The notes: a model not told the origin generated them from the sequence alone. Positions 22,284 through 34,033 are shown, counted from the first letter of the stretch. The stretch: 64,000 bases of DNA from Lophium mytilinum (GCA_010093605.1 MU004202.1:259560-323559), one strand, 5' to 3'. Numbers and translations are program-made.

Positions 22284-24845
22284 ATGGTTCTCGCTGTTTT
22301 GGATTCTGCCGAAACAATGACCGTTCCCGAGCCGCATGGCATTGGTACGGTGCAGCTATCTAAAATCGATTCGGGGGTTTTTCCCCCTAAATCATCGACG
22401 ACATGGGCCACTAGGGATGACGAAACCCTAATGAGCGCCAGAGCCTCGGGGCTGAACTGGCAGCCCATTGCTGCGAAACACTTCCCTTCGAGAACCGCGA
22501 ATGCGTGCCGCAAACGCCACGAACGATTAATGGAGCGCAAGAACGCCGAGGACTGGGACGGCGTGAAGCTGGAGACCCTTGCCATGGAATATATGAACGT
22601 GCGGCGCGAGATGTGGATAGTCCTATCCAATCGGGTGGGCGAGAAGTGGACAATAGTTGAAGCTAAGGTGGGTTCTCTCTAAAGACACTTACGAAAACTA
22701 ACACTAACCTTGGCAGTGTATGGAAAAAGGCCTTAAGAGCCTCCAGCAAGCCCATCGTTCCGCACAGAGGAAGGAGCGAGGTAATTCAGTCGGCGACAGC
22801 GGTATCGGTATCGGTTTTCCGGACGCTGGGTACGAATCAGATAACAGCCATATATCGGAGCGGTCAGACGGCCACGCGCTTCCGGGTCAGCATGGCGGCC
22901 CCAGCATCCAGTCCATGCTTTCTCTTTCTCCGGCATACCCTCAAGGTCCAAAAAGTAATAAACCATATTTGTTGGAATCTACCCAGGTTTCGAGAAAGGG
23001 TAGAAAGCTGTCATCAGCGATCAAACTCGGAGAAGCAGTGGCTGTCGAGGCTGTTGTTGAGGACGACGCCCCTCAAGCGATAATGCCGATAAAGCTAGAT
23101 GAACATTGCACGGAAAAGCCAGCAGTGCAAACAGAAACGCCAGTGACGTACGGTCAGTGTCGTGAACTTGACCCAGACGCTCGTTCAATTCCCTCCGCTG
23201 GGGTATGCCTGATTTCGTCAGGAAATGAAAGCTCCCAGGTGTCTGGCAGCTCTTCAACTCAGGTCAACAGCATTAATAAAGTGTCTCCCGCAAGAGATGC
23301 AGAGATTAACGAAGCGAAAGAACTCCTTGATGTAGCCACTGCTAAGCTAAGGGCTGGTATTGTTCAAGAGCTCCTGGACTATGCCTCAACGTGTTGCGTG
23401 GACTCCCCTGAAAGCTCGGGCTCAAATGACACCATTTCGTCCGAGCAAACAACCAAATCAAGCGATGAGACCTCGGTTACCTTCTGGGATAATTCCGCGC
23501 AGACATCTATGCAAAAGCGGAGCCGTGATAGTCACCGCGAAGAGCCAGGAGACGACAGTGACAAATCCGACGATGGCGACGACGATGATCGAAGAAGAAA
23601 GAAACAGAAAGCAGATATTCCTGGTGGGGAAATAACGGGTAGGCGATTGAAATGTCCGTACCACCAGAGAGAGCCTGGGAGATATATTCGAGCCGCCTGT
23701 AGAGGACAGGGTTTCGCAGATATGGCAAAGCTAAAGTGGGTACCCTTCTACCTTAAAATCTTCCCTTGCTACAGATATTCAAGATTTGAACAGAGATCAC
23801 CTTAAACGAGTACATACCCAACCTTTGCGCTGTGCGCGATGCTGGGAAGAGATGGAGTCCGATGACGCATTTACGAAGCATTTACAAACGGACGAAAGAT
23901 GCACGAAGCGGGTTGAGCCAAAAGATGACCGCATCAAGCCTCAGCAGCTGAAATTGCTCGACTTCAAGAAAGCTCCCTACGCGCAGTTGAAGGACACAGA
24001 GAAGAAGTGGCGAATGCTATACCAAGTACTCTTCCCACAAGACAAGGACATTCCCCCTGCATGTATGACTGAGACTATTCACTTCACAGAGCGCATTACA
24101 CTAACTACTCTGTGAGATAGTCGAGCATCATGGTATGACTGCTGGACTTGAGAAACTTCTTGCTGAAGCGCTTGAAGAAGAGCTGACGAAAGAGCTTGGG
24201 CCCGCCCTCCACCACATTATGTCCAAGATTAAAGACAAGATTCCAATGATTATTCAAAAGTGCAAGTCACGAGTCTTCGGCGGTCCAAGTAGTCAAAGCG
24301 TGGCCTATACTCCTTCGAGTACGAGTATGACAAGTCCAATGCCGGATATGGATGCCAATTCTGACGCAGAACGAATGAGCACGAGTGCTTTACCCTGGGA
24401 GAGTCTCCAACGTTCTTCCTCTTATCAGAACTCCATAGTAGCTGGTGGCGAGCTTACACAAATCACGTATAACGGTCAGATGGAGCCCCCTCCTCGTCCT
24501 AGCGACGAAAGCTTCCGAGGTGACGGAAACACAGTGTTTCAAATCTCAAGCAATCAATTACACTGCGCAACCAGTCAGAGCATTCCCAGTTTCTCCGAAC
24601 GTCAAAATGCACCCTACACCGCCAATCATGGTCTTGGCGCTCTTGAATATCAGACTGTTCCTAGCGCGGAATGCACTTGCAAGGCCAGCGAGCGACATAC
24701 CGGCGGATCCGTCCTGCCAATTGAGACCAGCAACGTCCAAGATCGCAGCAGTCTAGCCTCACTGCCAGTCATAGACGAGTGGGAATTTCCCTCTGATAAC
24801 ACAATGTCAGACTTCTCTCAATATCTTCGAGACTTGGGTAGTTAA
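22284..24845 (+). CDS. Myb/SANT-like plus C2H2-type regulator
   Basis: Four exons: 22284-22667, 22717-23735, 23794-24062 and 24121-24845. The model gives 798 residues with closed phases. Residues of about 35-115 form a Myb-like DNA-binding region (DDETLMSARASGLNWQPIA, FPSRTANACRKRHERLMER, EKWTIVEAKCMEKGLK). A long Ser/Asp-rich linker follows, with a basic patch (DRRRKKQK). At about 436-510 there is a fungal C2H2-like region: LKCPYHQREPGRYIRAAC, then LKDHLKRVH across the intron, then CARCWEEM and a spaced Cys. The third intron's acceptor was chosen to restore that LKDHLKRVH helix; two other acceptors break it. The C-terminus has an amphipathic helix (LEKLLAEALEEELTKEL) and a Ser-rich tail. It is probably a nuclear DNA-binding protein, with target genes unknown. 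Confidence 0.85.
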
Positions 24846-25675
24846 GATCGGAGAACAAAAGAAATTCGTCTAGCGTGTTTAAAGAGGCATGAAACGTCAC
24901 TAGGAAGCTAGTTGAGTCAGTCCCATAAAATTATGTCAAAACTTGTAATGCAAAGGTGTCTTTGGTAACGCCTAAAGATGCAGAAGAAAGCAAATTTGAA
25001 GAAGTCCAATTTAATCTTTCGAACCACGCCCCTCGCTGTTTTAATACCCTATTATTATCAACCACAGCATAACTCTCATTGAAGCATCCGGCTATCAGCT
25101 CGTCCATTCACAACATTTGGTAGCCTCTCTCGTGATTTTGTGGACCTCCAGGCTCTAACGCCGCTACCTATTTGTGGTGCTTCAAGGCATTTCCATAAGG
25201 ATAAACTTAAAACGAGATAGAAACTCTTAGCTTTGGACTATGTGGAAATTTGTTGAAGCACCCCAGCCAGTGGCGGACAGGTGTACACACGACCTCACAA
25301 GACTTTCCTAATTCCCTGGCTTTGGGACGCTTTCTTGTCCCGTGATTTCCACTGACTACACACGTCCTCCATCTACCATGAAAAGCACCTCTTCTCCAAG
25401 CCTAGAGATGCGAGAGCCTTCTTCTATATACGCTTTACTCCCTCAACGATCCGCAGGTACTTACATAGACTAGGCTACAGTCTCCAGATGTACCATATGC
25501 TAACATCATCAATTTGGAAACTGTCATAGTCCAACAATACCACTCAATCTCTAGCTGAACCGCCTCGGAGTAGTGCAGAGGATTGAAGATTTTAAAGTTT
25601 GGCAGCCAACTTCAGCCTTCTTTCGCTAAGCTGGGTTTCGTGTTTCGGTCGCCTTTCTAAGTTAGAAGCAAATAC
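24846..25675. other. Intergenic, contains a fold-back repeat copy
   Basis: 830 bases between convergent genes. Apart from the repeat at 25176-25303 I see no gene or RNA. Confidence 0.6.
25176..25303 (+). repeat. Copy B of dispersed fold-back repeat family
   Basis: A left GGTGCTTCAA (25176-25185) is answered by an inverted TTGAAGCACC near 25253. Between them lies a spacer containing TTAGCTTTGGACTATGTGG. That spacer and the following CAGTGGCGGACAGGTGTACA match the reverse complement of the centre and left arm of the 32.7-kb element. The match ends after about CACACGACC. Confidence 0.75.
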
Positions 25676-26365
25676 CTACGCGGTCGTAGTTTTGTTTATC
25701 TTAATGCATGATCCATCTTCCGGCAGTGCCCCAAGCTCATCGATATCGCGCATGGCGTCGAGCAATTCGCCGAGTCGTAGCCCATTAGAGTTCCGGATAG
25801 TGGCATAAGCCCAGACACAATCCCATGCGGAGGTTTCGTCCGCGTAGATACCAATAGAAAGCTGTGTCAAAAGAGGGATTGAGATAAACATGTCCCGGCA
25901 AGACGCCTCCTTGTGCTGGAAACCTTTACAAAGAATCGGAGATTTCCCATCATGGTCGAAGTTCAGTCGCATTATTTCCGGTTGTTCCGGGTCGCGTTGA
26001 TATAACAAAGGAGTTTTCTTGCTTTTGGTGAAGAAATTCGCCAGTACTGGATTCATTGGTCTGCTAATCGTGAACAAATCACCGCGGAAACAGATTGGCC
26101 AGATCGTCCATAGGCTACCAGGAAGCTGTACCTCCACAGGGGGTTTCAGGCGCGTCAGCTGGCATTTCCACATCCAGTGCCGAAGGGTCGGAGAGCTGTC
26201 CACTACCGCTTTCCACTGATTGCAAACTTGGGCAAAGCGGATCAGGTCTGGGACGTCAAGATTAGAGGCGATGCGTTCAATCAACTCCGCAATTTCGAGG
26301 GCGTGTGGATCTCGAGGGCTTTTGGGTAGCAATTCTGGCGACATGGGTTGCGAGAGTTGGGCCAT
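25676..26365 (-). CDS. F-box-like protein
   Basis: Single exon, 229 residues, ATG at 26365. An F-box-like region spans about 22-60: ALEIAELIERIASNLDVPDL, then IRFAQVCNQWKAVVDSSPTL, with the family pattern of two short helices and a Trp. The C-terminal part shows WDCVWAYATIRNSNGLRLGE and no repeats. Small fungal proteins of this kind are numerous; some may be F-box proteins without an active Skp1 contact. The function beyond possible substrate recruitment is unknown. Confidence 0.75.
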   Translation of the reverse strand: MAQLSQPMSPELLPKSPRDPHALEIAELIERIASNLDVPDLIRFAQVCNQWKAVVDSSPTLRHWMWKCQLTRLKPPVEVQLPGSLWTIWPICFRGDLFTISRPMNPVLANFFTKSKKTPLLYQRDPEQPEIMRLNFDHDGKSPILCKGFQHKEASCRDMFISIPLLTQLSIGIYADETSAWDCVWAYATIRNSNGLRLGELLDAMRDIDELGALPEDGSCIKINKTTTA

Positions 26366-26870
26366 GGCCTAGGAATATGTGTGGGATGTGAAATTGTTCG
26401 AGAAGGGTCTGTGTTCGCTGAAGAGGTCTTGATGAACAGGATCGGGTGGTAAGAAAGGTATTGGAATGGAGTTGGTGGTTTGCGAAAATGAAATGGAGAC
26501 AGATTGCAGTTCATTTCAACCACGGTTGATGCGCCCCTTAGCGCAAGATAATGATGGTTCAGCTCCAGTCACCTTCATGGCACCTGGTCTACCAATCGCT
26601 TGAAAAAATTGACCGGAGATGACTTACAACAGCGGAGCAAGGTATTACAAGCAGCACCCGAGGACTTAAAGGACTCAACTTCGTCACGTGATCTTTATGT
26701 GTGCATCGGATTTCTTGTGCTACCCATACCCTCACTTCTCCTGGCGAAGAACACTTCCATCTCAATGCTAAAATTGAGCCGAACAATCCGCTCATTCGTT
26801 CTTCCATAACTTCCCCGTCCTCGAATCTCCCCAATCCCGCTCCCCTCTCGCCTGTCAGTCACAAACCCAC
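26366..26870. other. Intergenic, no gene recognised
   Basis: 505 bases upstream of the F-box-like gene and downstream of the MYND gene. Short frames (26600-26809 plus, 26589-26834 minus) have no recognisable features. Confidence 0.6.
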
Positions 26871-27254
26871 CTACGTATCAAACTGCCACTTCTGCAACCC
26901 TCCTCTAAACCCCTCCCTCGGCGGCGCCCTACTCGTAACCGGTCTCACATTGGCCGTCTGCGAATAGGCCTGCGCTGCCGCCGCACATACCTTCTTGTGC
27001 TTCTTCATATCGGCTTTCTGGCAGTCGCGCCCGCAGTAGGAGACCGAGTGGCATTTGATGCAGTCTTTGAACGGCTTCTCGGATTCAGCGGGCGGTTCTG
27101 GGGTGGAACAGTGCGCGCATTTCTTGATGGGGTTTGGTGTGGAAGAAGATGGTTCTGATGGATTCTCTTGGCTTTGTGCTTGAGGTGTTTGAGATGATTC
27201 GGACGGAGCGGTTTGGTTCTCTGGGAGTGACGAAGAAGGATTTGAGGACGCCAT
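26871..27254 (-). CDS. Small MYND-type zinc finger protein
   Basis: Single exon, 127 residues. The first 45 residues are Ser/Pro/Gln-rich. A MYND finger fills about 46-91: CAHC, then CIKCHSVSYCGRDCQ, then HKKVC. This gives the CxxC...CxxC...CxxxC...HxxxC zinc ligands of the family, which mediates protein-protein contacts, often with PxLxP motifs. The C-terminal 35 residues are basic and lack a domain. Small stand-alone MYND proteins are common in Pezizomycotina and mostly unstudied. No intron is needed. Confidence 0.88.
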   Translation of the reverse strand: MASSNPSSSLPENQTAPSESSQTPQAQSQENPSEPSSSTPNPIKKCAHCSTPEPPAESEKPFKDCIKCHSVSYCGRDCQKADMKKHKKVCAAAAQAYSQTANVRPVTSRAPPREGFRGGLQKWQFDT

Positions 27255-28628
27255 TTTGATACTCTTCTTTGGGGCCGTCAGATATTTGAGTCCTCATGTG
27301 AGGAGTTGTAGGGCGAAAAGGATAATGAAGGATTCCCTTACCGGGCTTCGAGCCTACTAGGAGAGGACGTGTTATAGCGGCAGTGAGATGCCTCACGGTT
27401 GTTGCTAGTTGAGTCAGGAACTGTGTTTTGGAGATGTAGAATTTTGGTTAGGGCCTGTGTGGCTTTGAAGTCGAAGTCGCGAAAAGTCGTTTCGTCCTTA
27501 TGGTGCGCCGTATTCTAAATCTCGCAGTATGTACACCCGTAGCGACAAGACCCTTCAACCTTCATCACATGTTTCCATCCCCAACCTTAATCCTAACACG
27601 AGGACCGACTTATATATCATTCCGTATATTCTGGTAGTGAAGACTATGCCGGTGGTGCTCTCACCAGTAAATTTTCCGTGGGTGTTGTAGCGAAAGATCA
27701 ATTAGGGCGAGATTGATAGGGACGCCCTGTGAAGGACGCGTCCAAATTGCGAAGTTCTCGAAGTCGTCGTATGCTTGTATTATAGTAGACCCTTTCGTCC
27801 CTACACTGCTCTTAGGTAGGTTCGCGAGTCTTTTGCAAAGCCTTTGTTGTCACACTCCTTGCGCGCCAGATGTCTACAGAATAACGTGGCCCGTTAGCGA
27901 ATACGACGTGACTTTATCGCTCATGGGTTGCGAACTCTCCACTCCCACTGCTACACGGTAATTTTACCTCCTTTTTCATAAACCTATGAACGTGAGGACG
28001 CGTTGGCATTTGAGCACTTTTGAAAGGACTGAAGATCATTTGCCCTCTTGAGCACAGGCTTCTAGACCGCAAGCTCAGGGATGCGGGATGCGGCTCCAAC
28101 GGGATCCATGCGCCCGTCAGCCCGGGGAGCGCCGCTCGCCCCACATTCCCCTTTTCCAAATCCGTTCTAACAGTCCTTGGATGACTTAAATTTCTGCGGC
28201 ACAGATGGGATTCTCTACAAACGGTCCAAGCAGAGGGAAGCAAAGACAGAAGAGCGGCATTACAGCTCGGCTACGGAGAACAGCAGAGATACCGCTCATT
28301 AGTGGCACCATCACGGATACGAGCGTGATGGGCACCGACGGATGACAACGAATCTTCCAAGAAGCACTGACACACCCCGGCTCGGTAGCCTTTCTAGGTT
28401 ACGACCTTCTCAAAATAGAGCCCCTAGCATTGGATGCCGCGTGTTTCCCCTGACATGGCTGCGTTGTTCCACGACAGTGATCGACGTCACTTGTTCAAAA
28501 GTCTTTCCATCTGCTCTTTTTCTCCCTCACCTCACTCTCTTTCTCCCACCACACCCTCCACAACATTCTTTCTGTAATTAATTATCTTATAGTCACTCGC
28601 TTTTAATTGTCTGCCCCCCTTCATCCTC
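27255..28628. other. Intergenic, no gene recognised
   Basis: 1.37 kb with divergent flanking genes (MYND minus, GH17 plus), so it holds two promoters. The final 110 bases are pyrimidine-rich (CTTTTTCTCCCTCACC and similar), typical of a 5' UTR/core promoter of a well-expressed fungal gene such as the glucanase. Confidence 0.6.
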
Positions 28629-29600
28629 ATGCGTCTTTCATCCACACTCCTCGGCGTTGCGGCCGTTCTCGGCGCCGCAGAGGCCCAACTTCGCGGCTTC
28701 AACTATGGCGCCAACTTCCTGAACAACCAGGCAAAAGTGCAAGCCGACTTTGAATACGAGTTCAACAAGGCCAAGAGCCTGCCAGGAACCTCCGGATGGA
28801 CCAGCGCTCGGCTCTACACCACGATCCAACACGGCACCACCAAAGACCCAATCTCTGCCATCCCAGCCGCCATCAACACCAAGACGAAGCTGCTCCTCGG
28901 TCTATGGGCGTCCGGCACCACTGCTGCTGCTGGCCAAGCCAACATCAACAATGAGATTGCTGCTCTCAAGTCAGCCATTGCCAAATACGGCACCAAGTTC
29001 ACCGACCTTGTCGTCGGTATCTCCGTCGGCAGCGAAGACCTTTACCGCATCACACCCACCGGTATCAAAAACAAAGCCGGCGCTGGTGCTCAGCCCGCTG
29101 ACTTGATCAAATACGTCAAGCAGCTCCGCGCCGCGATCAAGGGCACCAAGCTCGCCAGCACCCCCGTCGGTCACGTCGACACCTGGACCGTGTACCCCAA
29201 CGCCACCAATGCTGCTTTCATCTCGAACCTCGACTTCCTCGGCGTCGACGCATACCCATACTTCCAGACCACCATGGCCAACTCCATCGGCCATGCCAAC
29301 GCTACGTTCTACGATGCGTACAACCAAGTCAAGAACGTTAAGGCTGCCAAGGGAAAGGCTATCTGGATCACCGAGACTGGATGGCCGGTTAGCGGACCGA
29401 AGCAGAACCAGGCTGTGGCTAGCGCGGCTAACGCCCGCATCTACTGGCAGGATGTTGCTTGCAGTCTGCTGGCTAAGAAGGTTAACCTTTTCTGGTATGA
29501 TCTTCAGGAGGCTCAGTACGGAAACCCGAGCCCTGACTTTGGTATCTTTGGTGCGGGTGATTTGGGCACGTTGAAGCCGCGCTACAGCCTCTCCTGTTAA
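28629..29600 (+). CDS. Secreted GH17 glucan 1,3-beta-glucosidase
   Basis: Single exon, 323 residues. The signal peptide is MRLSSTLLGVAAVLGAAEA, with cleavage likely near residue 19. GH17 enzymes cleave or transfer beta-1,3-glucan in the cell wall. The (beta/alpha)8 fold begins at LRGFNYGANF. The acid/base Glu lies in VVGISVGSEDLYR, the nucleophile Glu in IWITETGWPVSG, and FWYDLQEAQYG follows. No Ser/Thr linker or GPI signal is seen after the catalytic domain, so it is probably released or loosely wall-bound. The codons are GC-rich and well biased, suggesting strong expression. The 264-codon antisense frame is a shadow of this gene. Confidence 0.95.
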   Translation: MRLSSTLLGVAAVLGAAEAQLRGFNYGANFLNNQAKVQADFEYEFNKAKSLPGTSGWTSARLYTTIQHGTTKDPISAIPAAINTKTKLLLGLWASGTTAAAGQANINNEIAALKSAIAKYGTKFTDLVVGISVGSEDLYRITPTGIKNKAGAGAQPADLIKYVKQLRAAIKGTKLASTPVGHVDTWTVYPNATNAAFISNLDFLGVDAYPYFQTTMANSIGHANATFYDAYNQVKNVKAAKGKAIWITETGWPVSGPKQNQAVASAANARIYWQDVACSLLAKKVNLFWYDLQEAQYGNPSPDFGIFGAGDLGTLKPRYSLSC

Positions 29601-30211
29601 ATGTTTGATCTCGATTTGAACTGGAAGAGCAAAAAGTGTATGGTTTCGGGTATGCATAGCGAAGGATAGCAGGCAACATAGGGCAACGGGCCTGTCACAA
29701 TCCTTTATTTTAATTGTCCCTTTAGGGCACAAAAGTTTGGATGGAGTTAGACAGTACATAATCAAAGAAGTGCTGCAATGAACAAGAATACTCAGTACTT
29801 CGTGTCTGTCATCTTTACCGTACTAAAGTCTGGGGAGCTGATCGCTCGCCAAACTATTCTTCCAGCCCTTTTCTGGCATCCTGTGGTTAGCGCATCTCGT
29901 GAATGATCAGGCTCTATACCCCTGCAACAGTCATTCTGGCCACCGGAATGCCTCTCATCTGCTTCCACTATTTCTGTGTATTGGTACGCCTGTATAGCAC
30001 CGTCTGGGGTCCTCCAGTATTCTATTACTATTGGAAAAACGGCAAACTTGGCGAACCTGTAAGCTCTCCGAGCCACCTCAGACGGTGTTGAACTGCTCGA
30101 GTGTGTACCGTAATTTATCCTTACAGCCACCTCTGCACGCTAACCATAGGACGAGAGAAGAGGCTGTACATAGACCATATTACGCTCGCCAGTCCTCCCT
30201 AAGTACTCTCT
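29601..30211. other. Intergenic between convergent genes
   Basis: 611 bases. The minus-strand frame 29792-30130 (112 codons) has no recognisable domain. Nothing else is visible. Confidence 0.6.
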
Positions 30212-31350
30212 TCATCTACCAACATCAATAACAACCTTTCCAATATGCTTCTGCGCCCACAAATACTCAAACGCCTCCCTTGCCTCCCCAAACCCAAAAA
30301 CCCTCTTATCGACGACAGGCCTGAAATCCCAATCCTCCATCTTCCCCACCATCTCCTCATACTGCTCCCTCGACCCCGCCAAAATCCCCCTCACGTTCGC
30401 CGCTCGCGGCAACACGTCCATCAACCCCGGCCCGGGGCCACCAGTATCCCCAGCCGTAATGAATCCCACCACCGCCACCGTCCCATCATACCTAACCGCC
30501 TGCAAACTCTGCCCCAACGTCCCAGCCCCACCAACATCCACCACCAAATCCACCCCCTCTCCGTCCTTTGTCAACTTCCTCGCTGTCTCCCCCCACCTCT
30601 CATCCTCCCTATAATTCAGCACCTCATCCACTCCCACCTCTTTCAACCACTTCACCTTCTCTTCAGAAGAGGTCGTCCCAATCACCCTCGCCCCCGCGTG
30701 CACCGCAAACCCCGCCGCAAACATCGCCACCGCCCCCGTCCCCTGCGTCAGCACCACATCCCCCTTCCTGACCCCCCTTGGCCCGCTGCCCCCCGCGATA
30801 CCAGGCAAGCCGGACCCGAAGAGCGCGTTCCACGCCGTCAGCCCCGCGACGCCGATGGTCGCGGCTTCGAGAAAGCTGAGGTGGGAGGGGTAGCGCGCGA
30901 CCCAGCTGGCGGGGACGACGACGTGGCGGCGTAGGAGGCCGGGGAGGTTTCCGTCGCCGAGGGCGGCATGGGTGGTGGTAGTCATGGGGCCGGTGGTGTA
31001 GAGGGGGGCGGGAAGGAGGATGACGGGGGTGCCAACGGGGAGGGTAGAGATGGCGGAGCCGGTGGCGAGGATGAGGGCGGAGGCGTCGTTGGTGGGGACG
31101 AGGGGGAAGGTTGTGGGGAAGGGGTAGAGGCCCTAGGGGGTGTGAGCTATAGGGGGCTTAGGGGAGGGGGAACGGGGCGTACGCGGGCGATGGCGAGGTC
31201 ACGGTAGTTGAGGGCGACGGCTTTGATTTCGAGGAGGACGTCGTCAGGGCCGAGGGGTTGGATGGGGACGGAATTGTTTTGGTGGAGGGCGAAGGTGGTG
31301 GAGGAGGCGGATTCGAGGACCCATTCGTCGGTTTTGGTAGGTAGAGCCAT
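30212..31350 (-). CDS. Medium-chain reductase, zinc-independent (quinone oxidoreductase-like)
   Basis: Two exons on the minus strand: 31183-31350 and 30212-31132, 362 residues. The intron is 50 bases and CT-rich. The N-terminal GroES-like part has VLLEIKAVALNYRDLAIARG, in the place of the usual NYRD-x-x-x-x-x-G-x-YP motif, which is completed across the splice (GLYPFP). The Rossmann part has VVLTQGTGAVAMFAAGFAVH, an unusual GTGAVA in place of GTGGVS/AVG. It also has VIGTTSSEEK and ends HIGKVVIDVG. The GHE and four-Cys zinc motifs of true alcohol dehydrogenases are absent, so it is a zinc-free NADPH-type reductase. Substrate unknown. The ATG at 31350 was chosen because it gives the usual short N-terminus. 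Confidence 0.88.
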
Positions 31351-33041
31351 GCTAGTTGGAGTTGTTGAGGATTGCCCAGAGTTAGGGAGTCTGAAGTAGG
31401 AGGCTAATAGTTTGCTATTGACCAAGACGACGTAACGATAATACTCTTATATATATCGAGCGCGGAGAAGGCATGCTTGAGTAGGTATTCCACAGTTGAC
31501 AAATCCATGGGGCGAGAAATGTGAGTATCAAATGCCTCTCGGTTTCTATTGATTGACACCGGTAACTCACTAGATCGAGCGGAACCTCGCGCACATAAGA
31601 GGAAAATAGTATGAGAGGGTTTCTTGAGTGAAGCGTGGTAATTACCAATCACGTGTTACGGATTAGGTAAATGACTCAATTTGACGAATATGGCAAGTAT
31701 AGCTGAAACAAAGAGCTTAAAGCACTTCCAATGAGTTAAGAAAGGTAAAATACAAAGCGTTCAGCTGAAGCGTGAAGTAATGAAAGTACAGTACCACCAT
31801 GAGTCGGGCCGCACGTGACATGTGCTCCATTGCTTGCTTGGGTTGCCAATACGAGAAGCTAAGCATTACTTCCAGAGCCTGAAAGCCTTTTCATTAAATG
31901 ACAGCTTATACGTAGCTGCTTTAAAACTCAAAGCGAATTTAGACTTCGGGAATCTGGCAAACGAGTCTCATGGCCTGCTACGGATGGATGGCTGCGATTG
32001 AACCTTTTCCGCTGAAAGAAATTGTAGAGTGGCATCTTCCATTTGTGATTAACGCTGGGGTAATGGGGCGATCGTTGAGTGATGCGATGGCCGTGCTAGT
32101 ACTTTCTTTTCCTCAGAGGACGCTGGTGATTGGGAAGGGTGAGGGCCTGGACGTCTGCTTCTCGTTCGTCCTTGGAACTCCATCTTTCAGAACATTGAAT
32201 GGCCTCTTTCTTGATCTATGACAACCTCAAGACTAGGCGATTTAGTCGCCCACGGTAGTGCCGCCGCATCGACAGCGAGGCTAGCAACTCATGATGTTGC
32301 CTGTTCGATTCGCTCCTAAACTCGAATTTCCCGCACGATTTGATCCCATGAATCAAGGGGATCTTTCGAGGATCGTAGATCGTGTGGGCCAAATTCCAGT
32401 ACGAGCACGGCACACATACTTTTATGGCTTTCCCGTAACAAATGACAACACTTTGCGGGTTCCGCACTCTCTCGTAATTTAGAGAGTCAAAGAGCGGTGA
32501 CAGAACATGGCGTCTTGGTTATAGCGGGAATGACAAATGAAGCGGCATCCGGAGAAAGAGAGGGAGAAAAGACACGGGGAGGAGTGGCCCAACGATCGCA
32601 AAATGATGCATTAGATGTATGTACTTTCTCTGAAGGAACGGATACCTGGCACGCTGGGCATGAAAAAAGTGGCACACTCACCAAGATCTATCTTTTGCGG
32701 TCGTGTGTACGCCTGTCTGCCACTGCTTGGAGTGCTTCAACAGGTTTCCAAATAGTCCAAAGCTAAAACGTTCTATCTCTTTTACATTTCCAAAGATGTG
32801 TTGAAGGACCCCAAACAGCGGCAGACAAGTGTATAAGAGGCAATTGCGAATTGAGTGTGCCACCTTTTTCATGCCCCGCGTGCCTGGATAGGGCGTAGTG
32901 CCAAGCCTGATGACAAGTCCGCGGAAACTCCGCTCGTACCATACAAACACTTTGGAACAGAGCACCTTACCTTACCATATTCTAGCCAACAGCAGTCTCT
33001 AATTCTCTCCTTACCCTCTTTCGCACCCATACTGAACAAAA
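31351..33041. other. Gene-poor divergent spacer with a fold-back element
   Basis: 1.7 kb. It includes the best-preserved fold-back element (32642-32890). An 83-codon plus-strand frame at 31970-32221 has no recognisable domain. Confidence 0.6.
32642..32890. mobile_element. Copy C: 249-bp inverted-repeat (MITE-like) element
   Basis: The left arm, 32642-32741, and the right arm, 32800-32890, are reverse complements over most of their length. Shared blocks include the outer end (GGCACGC/GCGTGCC), GTGGCACACTCA with its inverse, and the inner ends (CTTCAAC/GTTGAAG). The 58-base centre includes ATAGTCCAAAGCTAAAACG, which also occurs inverted at 25.2 kb. It has no coding capacity. A clear target-site duplication was not identified. 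Confidence 0.8.
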
Positions 33042-33761
33042 ATGGCCACCGATGTCGCGAGTACAAACAGCCCGAGCACAGAAGAGCACGAGCGGGCCGC
33101 TTACCTCCTGGACGCACAGACCAAAGCCCTCGGACTTTTCGAAGAAATCGAGCGCGACCTGATTCGCCCAGGCATTAGCGAAAAGACGCTGAGCAACGAG
33201 ATCCACGATCTTGGCAACAAACGCCACGGCGTGCGTACGCATTGGCACAAACGGGTCGTTAGGAGCGGACCTAACACTTTGATGCCCTATGCCGAGAACC
33301 CGCCGGACCGCATCATCCAGGAGGACGATATCCTCTTTGTCGATCTAGGACCGGTGTTCGAGGCTTGGGAAGCTGATTTTGGGCGCACTTTTGTGCTGGG
33401 CGATGACCCGATCAAGAAGAAGCTGCGTGATTCGCTGGAACCCACTTGGAATGCGGTTAAGACGAAATTTCTAGAGGATCCGGATATGACGGGTGAGCAG
33501 CTGTATGGTATTGCGTGTGATTTAGGGAAGGAAGCTGGGTGGGAGTTTGGCGGGCAGATTGCTGGACATCTGGTTGGCCAGTTTCCACATGAGCGAATTC
33601 CGAATGACAAGATTACTCTTTACATCACGAAGGGCAATAAGGAACGGATGAGCCGTGTCGATAAGAATGGGAAGAAGCGGCACTGGATTCTGGAGATTCA
33701 TCTTGTGGACCGTGAACGCCAGATAGGCGCGTTTATGGAGCAGCTCTTGACGGTAGGCTAG
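33042..33761 (+). CDS. M24-family metallopeptidase-like protein
   Basis: Single exon, 239 residues, shorter than full Xaa-Pro dipeptidases because it is just the pita-bread catalytic domain. Metal-site landmarks are ILFVDLGP (Asp), EADFGRTF (Asp), AGHLVGQFPH (His) and WILEIHLVDR (Glu). These small M24 proteins are common in fungi and bacteria, and few have known substrates. No signal peptide is seen, so it is probably cytosolic. The C-terminal GAFMEQLL is typical of this subgroup. It is convergent with the HET gene, 272 bases away. Confidence 0.87.
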   Translation: MATDVASTNSPSTEEHERAAYLLDAQTKALGLFEEIERDLIRPGISEKTLSNEIHDLGNKRHGVRTHWHKRVVRSGPNTLMPYAENPPDRIIQEDDILFVDLGPVFEAWEADFGRTFVLGDDPIKKKLRDSLEPTWNAVKTKFLEDPDMTGEQLYGIACDLGKEAGWEFGGQIAGHLVGQFPHERIPNDKITLYITKGNKERMSRVDKNGKKRHWILEIHLVDRERQIGAFMEQLLTVG

Positions 33762-34033
33762 TTGTGAGATGCTAAGTTGGTATAAGGGTAGTCGACTATG
33801 TACGTGGGAAAAGAATCCCAAGTCAACCCTAGTTCTATCATATTCGAGTCTCAATCTGATTTGTGGCCACTACACAACTTTTGATTGGCATTGATCAGAC
33901 CTATCGTCTTCCATTCTTAGCCAATCAAGGCTAGTATAACTTTAGTTTTGACCAATCGGTTCATTGGCTGTGTCGAGTATTATAGATAATGATGTCAACG
34001 CTACTTAGACGTCTATCAGGACAGCCATGGCCA

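Noticed and set aside
28971-29765. 264-codon minus-strand frame overlapping the GH17 gene
   Set aside because: It lies antisense to a well-supported glucanase with signal peptide and both catalytic Glu, and has no domain; GC-rich genes often open such frames.
30245-30934. 229-codon plus-strand frame over the reductase
   Set aside because: Extremely Pro/Arg/His-rich antisense of a conserved Rossmann-fold protein.
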